Assembly: GCF_037126465.1 (NCBI RefSeq)
Contig: NC_088210.1
Location: forward strand, 19,617,511 to 19,681,510
Direction: 5' to 3'
Length of the DNA: 64,000 nt
Source of the DNA: Ornithodoros turicata
Taxonomy: Eukaryota; Arthropoda; Arachnida; Ixodida; Argasidae
Shown: positions 38,701-48,800 of the stretch, in pieces
Layout: each line of letters begins with the position of its first letter
Position numbering within the stretch: position 1 is the first letter of the stretch
Made by a program: the position numbers and the translations under genes
The notes under the pieces: model-generated
What the model was told of the DNA's origin: nothing
Seen by the model: only the letters and a program-made list of their open reading frames with translations
The model's database searches: none

Positions 38701-41700
38701 CATCGCTGAAACCAACAGACCTTCACTACGCAGCACCGGCAGCAGACGCTCCAACACTAAAGAACAAAGATCCGCAGCTGCACCTGGCACTGTATGGGAA
38801 CTTAGCTCTCCGAGACCAGACAGCAGATTTTGTCGCTGAGAAGTGGTTGACAGCTTTGCTTCAGGCGCTGGAAGGGTTGCACGTTTTACGGTTGGAACAA
38901 GGCAGGGGTTAGTGTGTTTAAGGATGCCAGCAACAATGACATGAGAATGAAAGGAAAATGCACCATGAAGCAGGTCAGCAAACTGGCAAATGAGGGTTTC
39001 GATGACCTCCCGGGTCCCACACTGCCGAGCCAGATTCCCCAAGGCGGCCACAGCTTCTGATCTGCATTCTTCATTCAAGCCCGTCACGTGCGCTGTTGGA
39101 GAACAGTTCCCAAAATGTAAACGTCCACGATACACTACTCGAATTAGCGCACATACAGAGGAACTGAAGGAATTACAGACCTTCACTCTCTCTTCACTTG
39201 CTCTTGAAAAGCAAGGGAGAGAGAAAAAAAAAACACACTCACGTGCCAGGCTTTTTCCGATATCAACGGCATAGCGACTGAGTTCTAGCGTAACTCCCTG
39301 GAGAATGCACGACACACCTGTTCAGGAGAAGCAGAATGGGGAGGACTCAACAGAGGGAACACTGCAGGACATAGTGCCAAGCAACACAAAACAACGTCCT
39401 CCACAACACGTCCTCATTTTACTGGGCAACGTAATAAGGCAAGACTTAAGCACCTCCGTTTCACCTTACGTTAACTGTTACCACTTCGAGCCTACTGCCA
39501 CAGTTTTCCACAGAACAAGTGCATTTCAGACCAGAATGCACAACATTTTACATGGGTCTGTCAGTGCCTCAGGCAACTGAAGTAGCTCAACGATGAGAAG
39601 TACAACGTATGAGAGCACCGTGATCACTGAGGGGAGCTCGATCCAGCAGCCTGACGGACTTGCTATAGATACAAGACTAACTTACTTCCCATTTGATGCT
39701 CCGGATTGCGTAGGAGGGCCTTCTGCATAGCCGGTAACAAGAGCTGCCCAAAGTCGTCATGGCTGGCATGCCGAAGCAAAGCTCGGCATGCCTCCTGCAA
39801 CGGGAACGTAGTATCATGACGGCATCACGACCCTCATGAAAGAATATCTTGTTGCTTGAAGCTTTGGGTTATTCAACCACCACCAATGCAGAACGAACTT
39901 AGCACAAAAAAGAGTGAAGAACACTATTTGTATCATGCAACTATAGAAACGAAGCTTGCATTCACTTTTCCTGCACCAAACATACGTACGCACGTATGTA
40001 GTACATGATAATTCATAAAGTGCATACCAGTACTTGAGGCGGTGGTCTTGCCTTGCTTCCAAGCACCTGTACTTTAAATAGCTCCAGAAAGCGGCCCTAT
40101 ACAAACAGGACAGAAAGCTAGAGCAATGTATTATACTGATAATGTGTGCCACAACATATAACGGGTGAGTCACCAAACAAATCTACTGTTAAAACAGGGA
40201 TAAAAGAACTGGCTATAGTTCAAAAGCATATTGAAGAGCAAAACTGTTCCGACGCATAATTAGATGGAGACAAAACTAGATTTGAAGAGGAATTTATGCA
40301 AAATTGGGTTGCTCAGACTGATAATCATGCACCAGTTGGGGTTAGAGCACTGCACGGGCCAAATTCTTAGGCCCGGTCCTGGCCTTTCTTCGACTGACCC
40401 ACCCGGGACCAGCCCGACAGCTTCATACCAGACCCGGGCCCGGCCCGAGCCCGAAGAATTTCTAGGTTTCCTGGCCCAGACCTGGCCAGAGCCCGAGAAA
40501 TTTATGGGCTACCTTGCCCAGCCCAGTGTCGCGGGCTGTAAAAATTGACAACGGCTAACCAACAGTACGGTAACACAGGCTCGAGCCCGACCTAGGCCCA
40601 ACAATGTACGTGCCTGGACACGGCCCGGGCCCATAACTGTCAGACACGAGCCCGGCCCAGGACCGCAAAAAGAAGGCTCTACCCAGCCCCTCGGGTAAGC
40701 CAGAGCCCGTGCAGTGCTCTAGTTGGGGGTACTTTTGAAAACGTTTGTTATCGTACTGATGCAGCACAAGTTTTGCAAGCAGACACGCAGATAGCCACAG
40801 GAAATGCAATTGTGTGGCACGGAAAATTCACGACAGCAAATAGCTGCGACCAAATAGCGAATAGCTGCTGAAGGTAGTAAAGGTCACTCCTGTGCCAGCT
40901 GCGATGGCACAGACTGGCAAGAGATAGAATGCCATAAATGTCACAAACCTTATGAGCATCCACAACTTGTGTGAGGCGCCGTTCATCGAGATGAGTTACC
41001 AGGGCACACCACAGTTGCAGCACAGCCCAAGATGGTTCGAGGGATACCAACGCACTCACATAGTCCGATACAGGCACCTGCGTTGTACAACAAAAATGTT
41101 TGAATGACGCCACTTAAGGTCTGCTAATGATACCTGCTAACACAGTTCCCACAGTTTGCTGTCTCCATAGACTCCTTAAGTAGCTTCGTAGCCAACCGTG
41201 GCTAACTGTGTCTGCAGACCTTCACGTGTCCCTCTCCCCCCCCACTTCGGGATTTTCTACGGTGCATTGGGTTGTGCAAATAAATTTTGAGAAATTTGTC
41301 ATGTCATCTTCGTGTTCTGTCTCTCTCAGTGTTTTGGCCAGTTTAATCGTTCTGCACTCGCTAGTCTACACCTTCCCATTTTGCTGGTCAATAGACCTAC
41401 AGGGCTAGTCTAAAAAAACGTCACACATTTTGATCACATTGTAAAAATAGAAGACGGGGTTTGGCCCGCCCCAAACTTTGCAGACTGATTGCCTGAAGCC
41501 TGAAATTTTATTGGGATTTTTTGTAAGCGCTATGGTCACGTAGAAAGAGAATTAAAAATCAAGCAAAATCTCATCCCGTGCATTTTCAATGGCCTATCCC
41601 ACAAAAACACTGCCATTTCTTCTTGTGTCTCTTTCACATTCACATCACTTCACAAAGACGGCACTGCCTACAACGATGCGAAATGCCCATTCTGACGCTA

Positions 41701-44700
41701 TGCACCAAGCCCCTTGTTCCAATCTTGTTCTGCATACTGGCGCCACCTATGTGCGGCGAAACCAAAATAGAGTGCACCGCAGAGAAAAAGGCGGCTTTTG
41801 AGTGAGATGGGCCACAGAAAATGCACAGTGTGAGATTTTGCTTGCTTTTTAATTTTTTTCTCTATGGGAGAATAATGCTCATAAAAAAATTCCAACAAAA
41901 CTCCAGACGAACGGGCATCAGACTGCAAAGTTTGGGATTGGGGTTGGATAAACCTAGTCTTTTATTTTATGATGCCATCGAAATGTGTAATGTTTGCTAG
42001 ACTGACCCGTAGAAAATTGTGAAGCACGTATACTGCTAACTCACTTTTTCGCTCCAGAATTGTCGGAGGCACTGAGCAGCCTTGCGCCGGAGAGTCACAT
42101 TGCCCGACGCCCAGACACATAGGACGAGGCAAGCTTGGGTGTCAACCTATAAGTGTTTCATCGTGTAAAGTGGGATATTTGCTGGCAACACTTTTCTGAA
42201 GTTACCAAAGCTTTGAGTAGAGATTCATCTAGCATGGGTCTGTCCAGAACACATGACCACTCAAGAGCTGTCAGGCACACACTGCTGAGGTTCCTCCTGA
42301 AATTTGAAATCAAAGATTACACTCCCACAACGCTACGGGTCACTTCGAGTGGAGCTCCAGTACCTTCCATATGCAGTTATAAAAATGATAAAAGAAAGCG
42401 GAGGTTTCTTTGTCTAATTACAAGATACTAAATGGTTGAAGTGAATAAGAAAGAAGGTGCTGTCTCTCAATTCGAGATTTTTTGTGATACTTCGACTGCG
42501 TTTTGCGCTGTAACATGCATTTCATTCTTACGCACAGATGAGACTTCACTTTTCACAGAGAGAGCTGACTATCATGAAGACTAACAGCAGATTATTCGAT
42601 GGTATGAGCCGCAATGACTTCACCAGCTAACTAGAATCACTTCAGATAATGCAAAATTGCTGCAAAGAGCAGCTGGTTCCCTGTATCTTATACAGCTGCC
42701 CATTGACTTTCACGGGTATGGCTCACGAGTTTCTTTATTCGCGAGTTTGTGCCTCATTCCAACCCCTTGTCTAGTGCTTCTAAAATTGGACTCCTTAAAT
42801 CAGCGATGAGCGGCAAAGGATCCTTACGGCTGCACGTCTTCACTTTAAATCCGTTTTGAGTCTGTGTGCCCTGACGGTGTGGGAGAACCATGATTATGGT
42901 GAGGTGTAGCATAAGTTAAGTTGGCCCCATCTGGGTTTTGTTACGACTTTTCGAGAAGAAAGAGCTGGATTGGATTGGCCCTTGCTGCAGCCGATGTCTG
43001 CTCTCAAAATCGGCTTCATGTTAGTGATGAATTTCAACTTTCGCTGGTGACGACCACCCTTAACCCTAGCAAAAGTCAAGGACCAACTGTCAAGCACTAC
43101 GATTCTAGTGCGCACATTTTACATCCAAAATACGTGTGGTTCTCTGGCATGTGGGATGAGCGAGCAAGTGCAACAACGTTGGCTGCCATGCTCACCAGCG
43201 TGCTCTGACTGCGGTAGGCACGCTTCACACCAGAATTGAGTATGCTCTACCCTTGACGTAACGTGACAGCACTCAGTTGCGCTGGTTCATGATGTAGTAA
43301 ACGCAGAAGCAAAAGACAGGTAGCATAACATAGATAGCACGCCGCTCGGCTCCGCGCCTTCGGACATCACGGGTCTTTAGTAGTCATGCCGCAAAAGAAC
43401 GAAGCGTGTTTTAAGCGGAAGATGACTGTGTGCGCGGAAAACAAGAAGTGAGTGCTGTTGCATGCTTTTTGGTGTCCCAGAGACGCATGAGCGTGACCCA
43501 CGCAGTAAGATTGGCGCCGAGTTAGTTTCTGCATTTTCCGGAGTTGTGTACAGCTCGAAGCAGAGTTAACTGGAACGCCGCTTCGACCAGCGGAGCAAGG
43601 GGGGAGCCACCCTGGCGGCGTCTAGTAGAAGTAAAGGGCGAGGAGGTTTTGACATTTCAATTGTAGTAGGAGGGGTGTTCGCTGTGGTGTGCCGAAGAGT
43701 GCGCCATCAGGTTGGGGTTATCAACGCTGGGATCGTTTGTTTTGGGCGACCCTGTCTGAGGGATTGCGAAGAATCGATGACATCCCGATGGCGCGCACCG
43801 GGTTAGCACGTGCGAACAAGTCGACTCTCACCTCTCCAAAACTTCCAAAATTAAAATTAAGGTGAAGTGATCCAGACGAGGAAAATTTTCAGAAAAAGGA
43901 TTGATGTGGGACAAAAAAAAATCAAAATGCGATTTACGAAAGGCGGGAGAAGCAAATTTGGGGAGCGTGCATGCAGTTGATGTAGGGACGAACCTCTGCT
44001 GACGGAAATTGAAGTGAGGACAGAGGTCATGGTGAATTTGTCTAGCTCTGATCATCATTCACTACACGAAATATAGAAAACCTTCACGGTGACTCCCTGC
44101 ACTGTGTGCCAGCATGCACACAAATATTTGTGTGTACTAAGTGGCTGTTCTCCCGAGAAACTCCCGAGAAACGCGAGATGCTACACCATGTTTTATTATC
44201 ATTTAAAAACTCATTGCGATGGTTTCGCGATTACTATCGGTAATCGTTAAAGAGAAGAGTTGTTATTCATTTCATTCGATCACACAATGAGCGTTTCGGA
44301 TGACACGTGCCCATGCGCCAACCTGTTTCAAGGCACGTGCCATGACATCGATTCTCCGCATTATCTCGGACACAATCGCCCGCCCAAAACACAAACAGGC
44401 GCAGCGTTGATAACGCCAGCTTGATTGGGCACTGTTCGGCACACCACAGCGAACACCCCTCCGACTGGAATGGAAATGTCGAAACGCCCTCTCCCTTTAT
44501 TTCTGCTAAAGGCCGCCAGGGTGGCTCCCCTCTTGCTCTACCGGTCGAAGCGGTGTTCCAGTTAACTCTGCTTCGAGCTGTACGGCTGCGAGTTTACATT
44601 TACTGGCGTGTACAGCAGCTCTTCCAAGAGAGCACTGCCATGTTCTCCCCCCCTGAGAACTCAACGTAAAGTGACAGCGTTGCTCCATGAGGTATTATTG

Positions 44701-45443
44701 ATGCCTCGGATACTTACGTGATGACGAGGCCACCGTGAACACGAGTCACTTCAGTCAGTGCGTCCACAAGCTGACGAGCTGCAGGTGTCTGTTGGTGCAC
44801 CAGGGATGCCAGGAAACGGTGCACTAGTCTCCTGGAAGGGCGACCCTGGTACCGATGGAGAGATACTCGCACCACAGCTTGGCATAAGCCACGCACCACG
44901 GGCCCTGGCAACTCTGTCACGAAATGTCACTTTGTGTAAATCCATACGCTAAGAATCAAATGTGATTACTTGTCTTAAGGGGATGCTATACTGTACTGAA
45001 AAGCTAGTTTGATACTGTCAAGCTACATAGCCTCTTCCAAGAGGAACTCAAATGTGTGCTGGCTAGAGAATTCAATGTCCTTAGGCGATATCATCCTAGT
45101 TCACTTTGAAGCACCACTGGGTTCGTGATTAGCACGATTGGTGTATTGAAACGCTTCATAATGTGAAGGCGGCAAAGTTCTAACGCGCATTTACCCACCA
45201 TTTTTTATTGCTTCTTCTAACTGAGCGAAGAGATCTTTTCGACACGCAAGCTTCGACGCTTGTATCTTCACAGGCAGGTCTTTGAAAACAGATAAGACCT
45301 ACGATGAAACAATATCTTATAAACATGGAGCAGTTTTTTCTACGTCATGCTGATAATTTAATCGCTTTATTATGTTAGTCACTTCACGACAGTTCGCGAA
45401 AAGCGGTAAAAGTGAAAGCGTTTCTCACTTCAGCTCCTGCCAT
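14746..45443 (-). CDS. GCN1: GCN1, HEAT-repeat activator of eIF2alpha kinase GCN2 (47 exons, 2671 aa)
   Basis: GCN1 binds colliding ribosomes and relays uncharged-tRNA/stall signals to GCN2. Exons 5'-3': 45429-45443, 45199-45298, 44718-44913, 42206-42296, 42045-42146, 40949-41077, 40028-40096, 39686-39794, 39243-39317, 38964-39092, 38721-38867, 37969-38136, 37596-37649, 37076-37228, 36674-36766, 35379-35451, 34904-35072, 34481-34604, 34001-34164, 32946-33124, 32036-32129, 31861-31977, 31009-31213, 30557-30951, 30073-30216, 28982-29109, 28729-28918, 28075-28311, 27803-27997, 26455-27339, 25769-25837, 25150-25288, 24869-25065, 24557-24746, 24141-24427, 22879-23205, 22717-22812, 21860-22021, 21502-21747, 19882-19995, 19586-19816, 19325-19518, 18681-18892, 17396-17544, 17218-17322, 15901-16119, 14746-14895. 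They total 8016 nt in frame; human GCN1 is also 2671 aa. The eEF3-like HEAT region is strongly conserved ([84 protein letters not shown]). The N-terminal third is diverged. Exon 1 (MAGAE) and exons 42206-42296 and 37596-37649 rest mainly on phase and weak similarity. Confidence 0.97.
14944..15226 (+). mobile_element. hAT-like MITE, family A copy 1 (TSD GTTATGAT)
   Basis: 283-bp element flanked by exact 8-bp direct repeats GTTATGAT (14936-14943 and 15227-15234). Its ends are TAGAGCATGAAGTT and AACTTCTGGCTCTA, inverted with mismatches. The interior shares the GGGTAAAAATC, CTGCCAAACAAG and GAGGGCAATTTGCC blocks of copies at 20225 and 62099. Lies in the last, GC-AG intron of GCN1. Non-coding and the most diverged of the three intact copies. 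Confidence 0.88.
16208..16684. mobile_element. TTAA-flanked MITE with inverted ends
   Basis: TTAA at both ends; the left end continues AGGGACGGTC and the right end, reverse-complemented, AGGGACCGTC. TTAA duplication is the hallmark of piggyBac-type targeting. The interior has no transposase frame. In a GCN1 intron. Confidence 0.65.
16745..16996. repeat. Degenerate GGGTTTTACCC-type repeat (family B)
   Basis: Carries the TTTTACCC...GATGCAA...GG(C/T)AAAA blocks of the better copies at 32246-32660 and 51090-51440, ending in CGAGGCTCTAAGTA. Boundaries uncertain. Contains a G10 run at about 16802. GCN1 intron. Confidence 0.5.
17632..18400. mobile_element. Possible pogo-like element remnant
   Basis: Left end ACAGTAGACTCTCGTGAATTAA matches the reverse complement of the right end (ACTAGACTTCCGTTAATTC near 18380-18400). 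The body is AT-rich with no intact frame longer than 149 codons, and none that I recognise. Both proposed ends are imperfect and I could not fix a TA target duplication. GCN1 intron. Confidence 0.4.
18548..18597. repeat. (GGA)n / (GGT)n microsatellite
   Basis: About 50 bp of near-perfect GGA triplets with two GGT variants in a GCN1 intron. On the minus strand it yields a spurious polyproline reading frame. Confidence 0.9.
19118..19310. repeat. Interspersed repeat shared with LIS1 intron (family C)
   Basis: Shares ACTTGGATTGGAT, GGATAGCAG, GCAGCATTCA-like, CATGAC(A/G) and TTCTAGCCTCCT-like blocks in the same order with 3320-3520 in a LIS1 intron. About 190 bp, non-coding. The relationship is clear but I cannot name the family. 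Confidence 0.6.
20225..20570 (+). mobile_element. hAT-like MITE, family A copy 2 (TSD GTTATAGG)
   Basis: 346-bp element with perfect 16-bp inverted ends TAGAGCCTGAAGTTTT / AAAACTTCAGGCTCTA, flanked by exact 8-bp duplications GTTATAGG (20217-20224, 20571-20578). Interior close to the copy at 62099. It lies inside a larger repeat-like region of a GCN1 intron that starts CAGTAGACGACC near 20036, so it appears nested. Confidence 0.93.
28425..28480 (-). repeat. Truncated SINE, inverted relative to 28590
   Basis: The reverse complement contains the SINE B box (GGTTCGATCCC), the CTACAGCTGGCTAACC stem and the TTTTCAGTGACTTTCATCTT tail found at 28640-28690. The copy lacks the A box. Confidence 0.75.
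28590..28690 (+). repeat. tRNA-derived SINE (Ruka-like)
   Basis: 28590-28665 folds as a tRNA: GTTAGC/GCTAAC acceptor stem, A box TAGCTCAATTGGTAGAGC, CTGGA/TCCAG anticodon stem with loop CCGGTAA (nominal anticodon GGT), and B box GGTTCGATCCC. The loop has C instead of the invariant U33, and a conserved tail follows immediately and recurs in the inverted copy at 28425, so this is a SINE rather than a working tRNA. Ruka is the tRNA-derived SINE reported from ixodid ticks; identity is inferred. In a GCN1 intron. Confidence 0.75.
32246..32660 (-). repeat. GGGTTTTACCC-type repeat (family B), reverse copy
   Basis: The reverse complement begins with TAGGTCCTGGTGTTTTCGGG and ends near a CAGGGCCCA sequence, resembling the family A ends, so the two families may be related. 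The interior blocks (TTTACCCC, GATGATGCAAAT, GAATTTGCACTTTGC) recur at 51090-51440. A roughly 80-bp stretch about 32480-32560 is absent from the other copy. GCN1 intron. No clean target duplication. Confidence 0.65.
33246..33559 (-). mobile_element. hAT-like MITE, family A copy 3 (reverse, no TSD)
   Basis: 314 bp in opposite orientation with ends TAGAGCCCCGAGTTTTAGGG and AAAACTTCAGGTTCTA and the family interior. Flanking octamers TTAGGCCT and AATATGTT do not match, so the copy is old or its flanks have been rearranged. GCN1 intron. Confidence 0.8.
34275..34302. repeat. (GA)n microsatellite
   Basis: Uninterrupted GA dinucleotides in a GCN1 intron. A shorter interrupted run is at about 21770-21795. 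Confidence 0.9.
35134..35351. mobile_element. Fold-back MITE with ~65-bp near-perfect inverted arms
   Basis: 218 bp. The left arm starts TAGCCCTGTCACACGGGCAG and the right arm ends CTGCCCATGTGACAGGGCTA. Matching continues through GTCTTCAATGATCATTGAAA and CATTGAAAATGCGTGTA with few mismatches. Centre is about 85 bp. No frame. No clear target duplication, though a TA-type target cannot be excluded. GCN1 intron. Confidence 0.85.
36319..36344. repeat. (GTTT)n microsatellite
   Basis: About six GTTT units in a GCN1 intron. Confidence 0.85.
40343..40721. mobile_element. GC-rich hAT-like MITE
   Basis: Perfect inverted ends TAGAGCACTGCACGGGC / GCCCGTGCAGTGCTCTA. Flanks GTTGGGGT (40335-40342) and GTTGGGGG(T) (40722-40730) form an 8-bp duplication with one change or indel. 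The interior is dense in GGCCCGG and GGGCCC words, unlike the AT-rich surroundings. Same TAGAGC start as family A. In a GCN1 intron next to exon 40949-41077. Confidence 0.85.
43548..44583. mobile_element. 1-kb fold-back element with ~240-bp inverted arms
   Basis: 43548 to about 43800 (GTACAGCTCGAAGCAGAGTT...) is repeated in reverse complement from 44583 back to about 44335, with roughly 85% identity by eye. Shared blocks include GGAGCCACCCTGGCGGC, GAGGGGTGTTCGCTGTGGTG and GGCGTTATCAACGCTG-like words. The loop of about 500 bp holds no recognisable transposase. GCN1 intron. Confidence 0.82.
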
Positions 45444-45862
45444 AACTTTGCAGTCCGGCGTGGAAAGGTGGAAAGAAACCGACAAGTCTTGATCACAATG
45501 TCAATGAGGCTGTCGACGTCTTTCTGGTGTTTCTGTGTGAGAGCACACTGCTAGCCTAACGTGCAGACTACGTGACTGTTCACTTAACAAATTCTCATAT
45601 CCGTATAAAGAAAAGGGGGCAAGAGAGAGTGAGTCAAAAGGAAGAATAAGCTAGTCCATAGAAAACGAAACTAAAATCTCGCTACGATGATGTCATATGA
45701 TCTCTATGTACCACCATGGAGACTGTACAAATCTACAAATACGTCAAATACTTTTACCATACTTCAGCCACTTTTGACACATGCCGTAATGGAAGAAAGA
45801 GATTGAATACGGGGGCCAAGTAGTTGTTGGCTTGTGTATATGAAATTAACTGTTCCTATCGA
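45444..45862. promoter_or_regulatory. Divergent promoter region GCN1 / DM9-repeat gene
   Basis: About 420 bp between the proposed start codons of the two divergent genes. No exon of another gene, no obvious repeat. Confidence 0.4.
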
Positions 45863-48800
45863 ATGTCTTCCGAGGACGACGAAGACGAAGAACTCCCCGC
45901 GGAGAAGAAGTCGTACCGGTTTGTGCAGCGCAGTCGAAATCAATGGCAGGTGATGGATTGCATGTCGTGGCTTCCTTGAGGCCTTTGGTTCTTAGGCTTT
46001 GTGGTTACAGAAGCGGAAGAAGCACACGAGGAAGAAGCACACGAAGAAGCAGCACACGAAGAAGCACACGAGGAAGAACACGAGGAAGACACTTCCGGGT
46101 CTTCTAGCTCAGAGGATGCAGCTGATGAAGGTGATGCAGGTGATAAGGAGGCCGCACCAGGTTAGTTGCATTACGGTACACCTCTGTTGGACTACTCAAG
46201 AGTTTCGTGTGAACTTACAGTTGACGAGAAAGCTGGTGAGTACAATCTGGGCCACAGGAATGGCAACGAGACTGTAAGCACTTGGGTCATTTCTTCAAGT
46301 CTTTCCCCTACACAGAGGCGGTGCTGCGTCTGCTGATAGAGGCATTAAACAGTAAAGGTGAGGTGCGTCAAAGGGCTCTAAAAAAAATATTACAATGCAT
46401 ACGTTGCGCTCGAGGCATTGACTGGTGGTCACTTTGGAACAATCCTGAGGCCGCACTACGTAAGTGAAGACACAACCAGCGGCAAGTGTGTCGGAAGTGC
46501 CATGAAGTGACAATTTGCAGAAGCTGTCAAGGAAGAGGGCAGCTCATCCTCGAGCGACTCTGCCGCTGATGAGGACGCGGGCTCCGGTGAGAATGCATTG
46601 TCCTTAGGATAGCTAGCGGAGGCTTTGCACGGTGCCACACTAGAATATGCCAAGTGCATAATTAAGTTTATATTAAGCTTTAAGGGAGCACTGAGGTGAC
46701 CCCAAAATTTTTTTCGCTTTTCGGTGCAGAGAGTTCTCCAACGAATAAAATGAGTTCCTGCGAAAGAACGACGAGCGTAGGTGACCTACGGAGCGAGTGC
46801 GAGGGCTCTCCTCCGTGCACCTTTCAAAATCCTTCTCCTCGTGAAAGGAGCGCATTGCAGAACGAGATGACGCCGTGACATATGCTATAACGCACCGCGG
46901 AGCAAAAATATTTTGTATGGTGACTCCTGGTGGGCAGTGTGACAGACGAGGCGCCATTTCAAGCGATAAATGTCACCTCATTGCTCCTTTAATAATTATT
47001 ATTTTTTATTTTATATAATGTATTTTATTTCCATTGTTGTTGTCACTACCATCATATTTTTATCAATTATTGTATTCATTAACTAATTAATTATTGGTGA
47101 TACTTCCGTGGCTGATGCCTTTCGTTGCAGAGACCGTCGGTACACTGAACAAATCAACCAATTTGAACGAATTGCATTACTGAATTTCAAATTAAGTCCA
47201 CAGTTCTGTTACAAAGATTTTTCTCCAGAAGTGAAGTTGCATCACTTTCAGTCTCCCATGTCAGACTGTAGACTGGCTCTCTCTATGAATGTGTGAGTGA
47301 ATGAGGATGACGACTGAGCAAGACTAATTACAACTGCAGGTGAAAGCAGTGCTGCGGTTGCTTCTCCTGCGCCTGGTGGGTAAGAGCGTGGTAAATTCTG
47401 GAGAGGTTGCATTTGCTGCTTTCCTTCCCAGCTCCAGGCATTGAAGGTGATGCTACAGTTCCTGGAGCCCCGCAGCCAAAGAAAGGTATTACCCCTTGAT
47501 TTTCGAGAAACGGCACACCGTACTTTACACATTTCTTTCTGCAGGAAAAGGAGAGCTGGTGTTGGGAAGTGCCGGTAAGAATGGAATTGCTTCCCGTTCT
47601 CAAGATAACCATTTCTGTCATATTTTTCAGAAAACCCGTACGCCGAACTTGGCAAGTAAAATGGCCGAGACCAGATCGTATTTGTGTCTTACTGCCGAAA
47701 TCTCTTGTGTACAGGAGAACAAGAAGCAGGTACTATTCACGTGGGCGGTTCCGTCCTCAACTCGGCTCAGTGCCAAGCAGAGAAAACAGATTAGTGCTCT
47801 ACCCTCAGTTTCCTCACATCCACATGGTTCCCACTGATCGTTGAAACCCCTGGCCTTCTTGAAAATCCTTGGTACAAAAAATCCTCGATTTTGTATCTTT
47901 TTCTTATTCTCACGGAGGTGAAGTGCAGAGTGAAAGAATAGTTTTGAAACCACAGGTATTCGCATTCATTGCAATAGGAATCAGCAGGCGGAAGCCAGTA
48001 GTGCAAGAAATGAACGGCGCCCCATCGTTGTATTCATGAACGTTCCCTTCTATCCTATCATCTTTAGCATTCAGGAGTTGTCAATCACTATTGTGCAGTC
48101 CCCATGCATAATTCTCTCGTGTGATACCTATAGGTGTTGAAGATGTTGAAGATACTTGTAGATGCTGAAGCCCTTGTCATATACTGTATCTTACACCCCA
48201 GCCAAAACGATGACTAAGCCATAAATGGCTCTTGAAAGACCATCGAATTTTTGTTCTAAAATTCAGTGGGAACCATGCGTCCACCAATACGATACAATAC
48301 ATTACATAAGGTGAAGAGCCTTTGTTAGGCACATGCTGTGTAGGTGACAGTGATGTGCACTTCTTTTGACTCCCACCAGAAACATGGTAAGTGTCTTGCA
48401 ACTACATGCACACCATTTTTTGTTTATTTATACAGATAGGAGTCACATCTTGTTGATCCGTGTTTTCCTGTATTGCATAGGACACAGGGCAATGCTGTGG
48501 TGTCAACAAGCTTCAATATGTGCCTCAACACCTTGTTCGGATTGTGCATCCTACCTGCAGTGCTGATCGCCATGGCATTTTTTTTCATAAGCTGGAACAG
48601 CAGTAAGTGATCAGCGAGCTTGACGAAATTCAGCTTCACAAAGGTCTTCGCAACTTTATTTTCAGAATTTACCTACTTTTCTGAGCTAACCCAAGGTACG
48701 TCCTCATGCTGTCGCCTCTAGAAATATTAAAGGGACACTAACGTGCAAAAATTTCAAAGGTGACGTTACCCTGAAAACAATACAAAAGGAACAAGATTGA

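Noticed and set aside
38886..38963. Continuous ORF across 38868-38963 in GCN1
   Set aside because: The frame stays open, but the intervening residues do not match GCN1. Splicing CATG|GTGCAT to CCAG|CGCC removes them and restores the alignment and phase.
42147..42205. Gap in GCN1 between exons 44718-44913 and 42045-42146
   Set aside because: The phase mismatch first suggested a broken gene. An exon at 42206-42296 with a TTTCAG acceptor, containing ALEWSCVL, restores phase and similarity, so the gene is intact.
45999..46277. Lys/His/Thr-rich basic ORF (KKHTRK repeats)
   Set aside because: Same DNA as the acidic EEAHEEE exon. Only the acidic frame connects in phase with the following ten exons.
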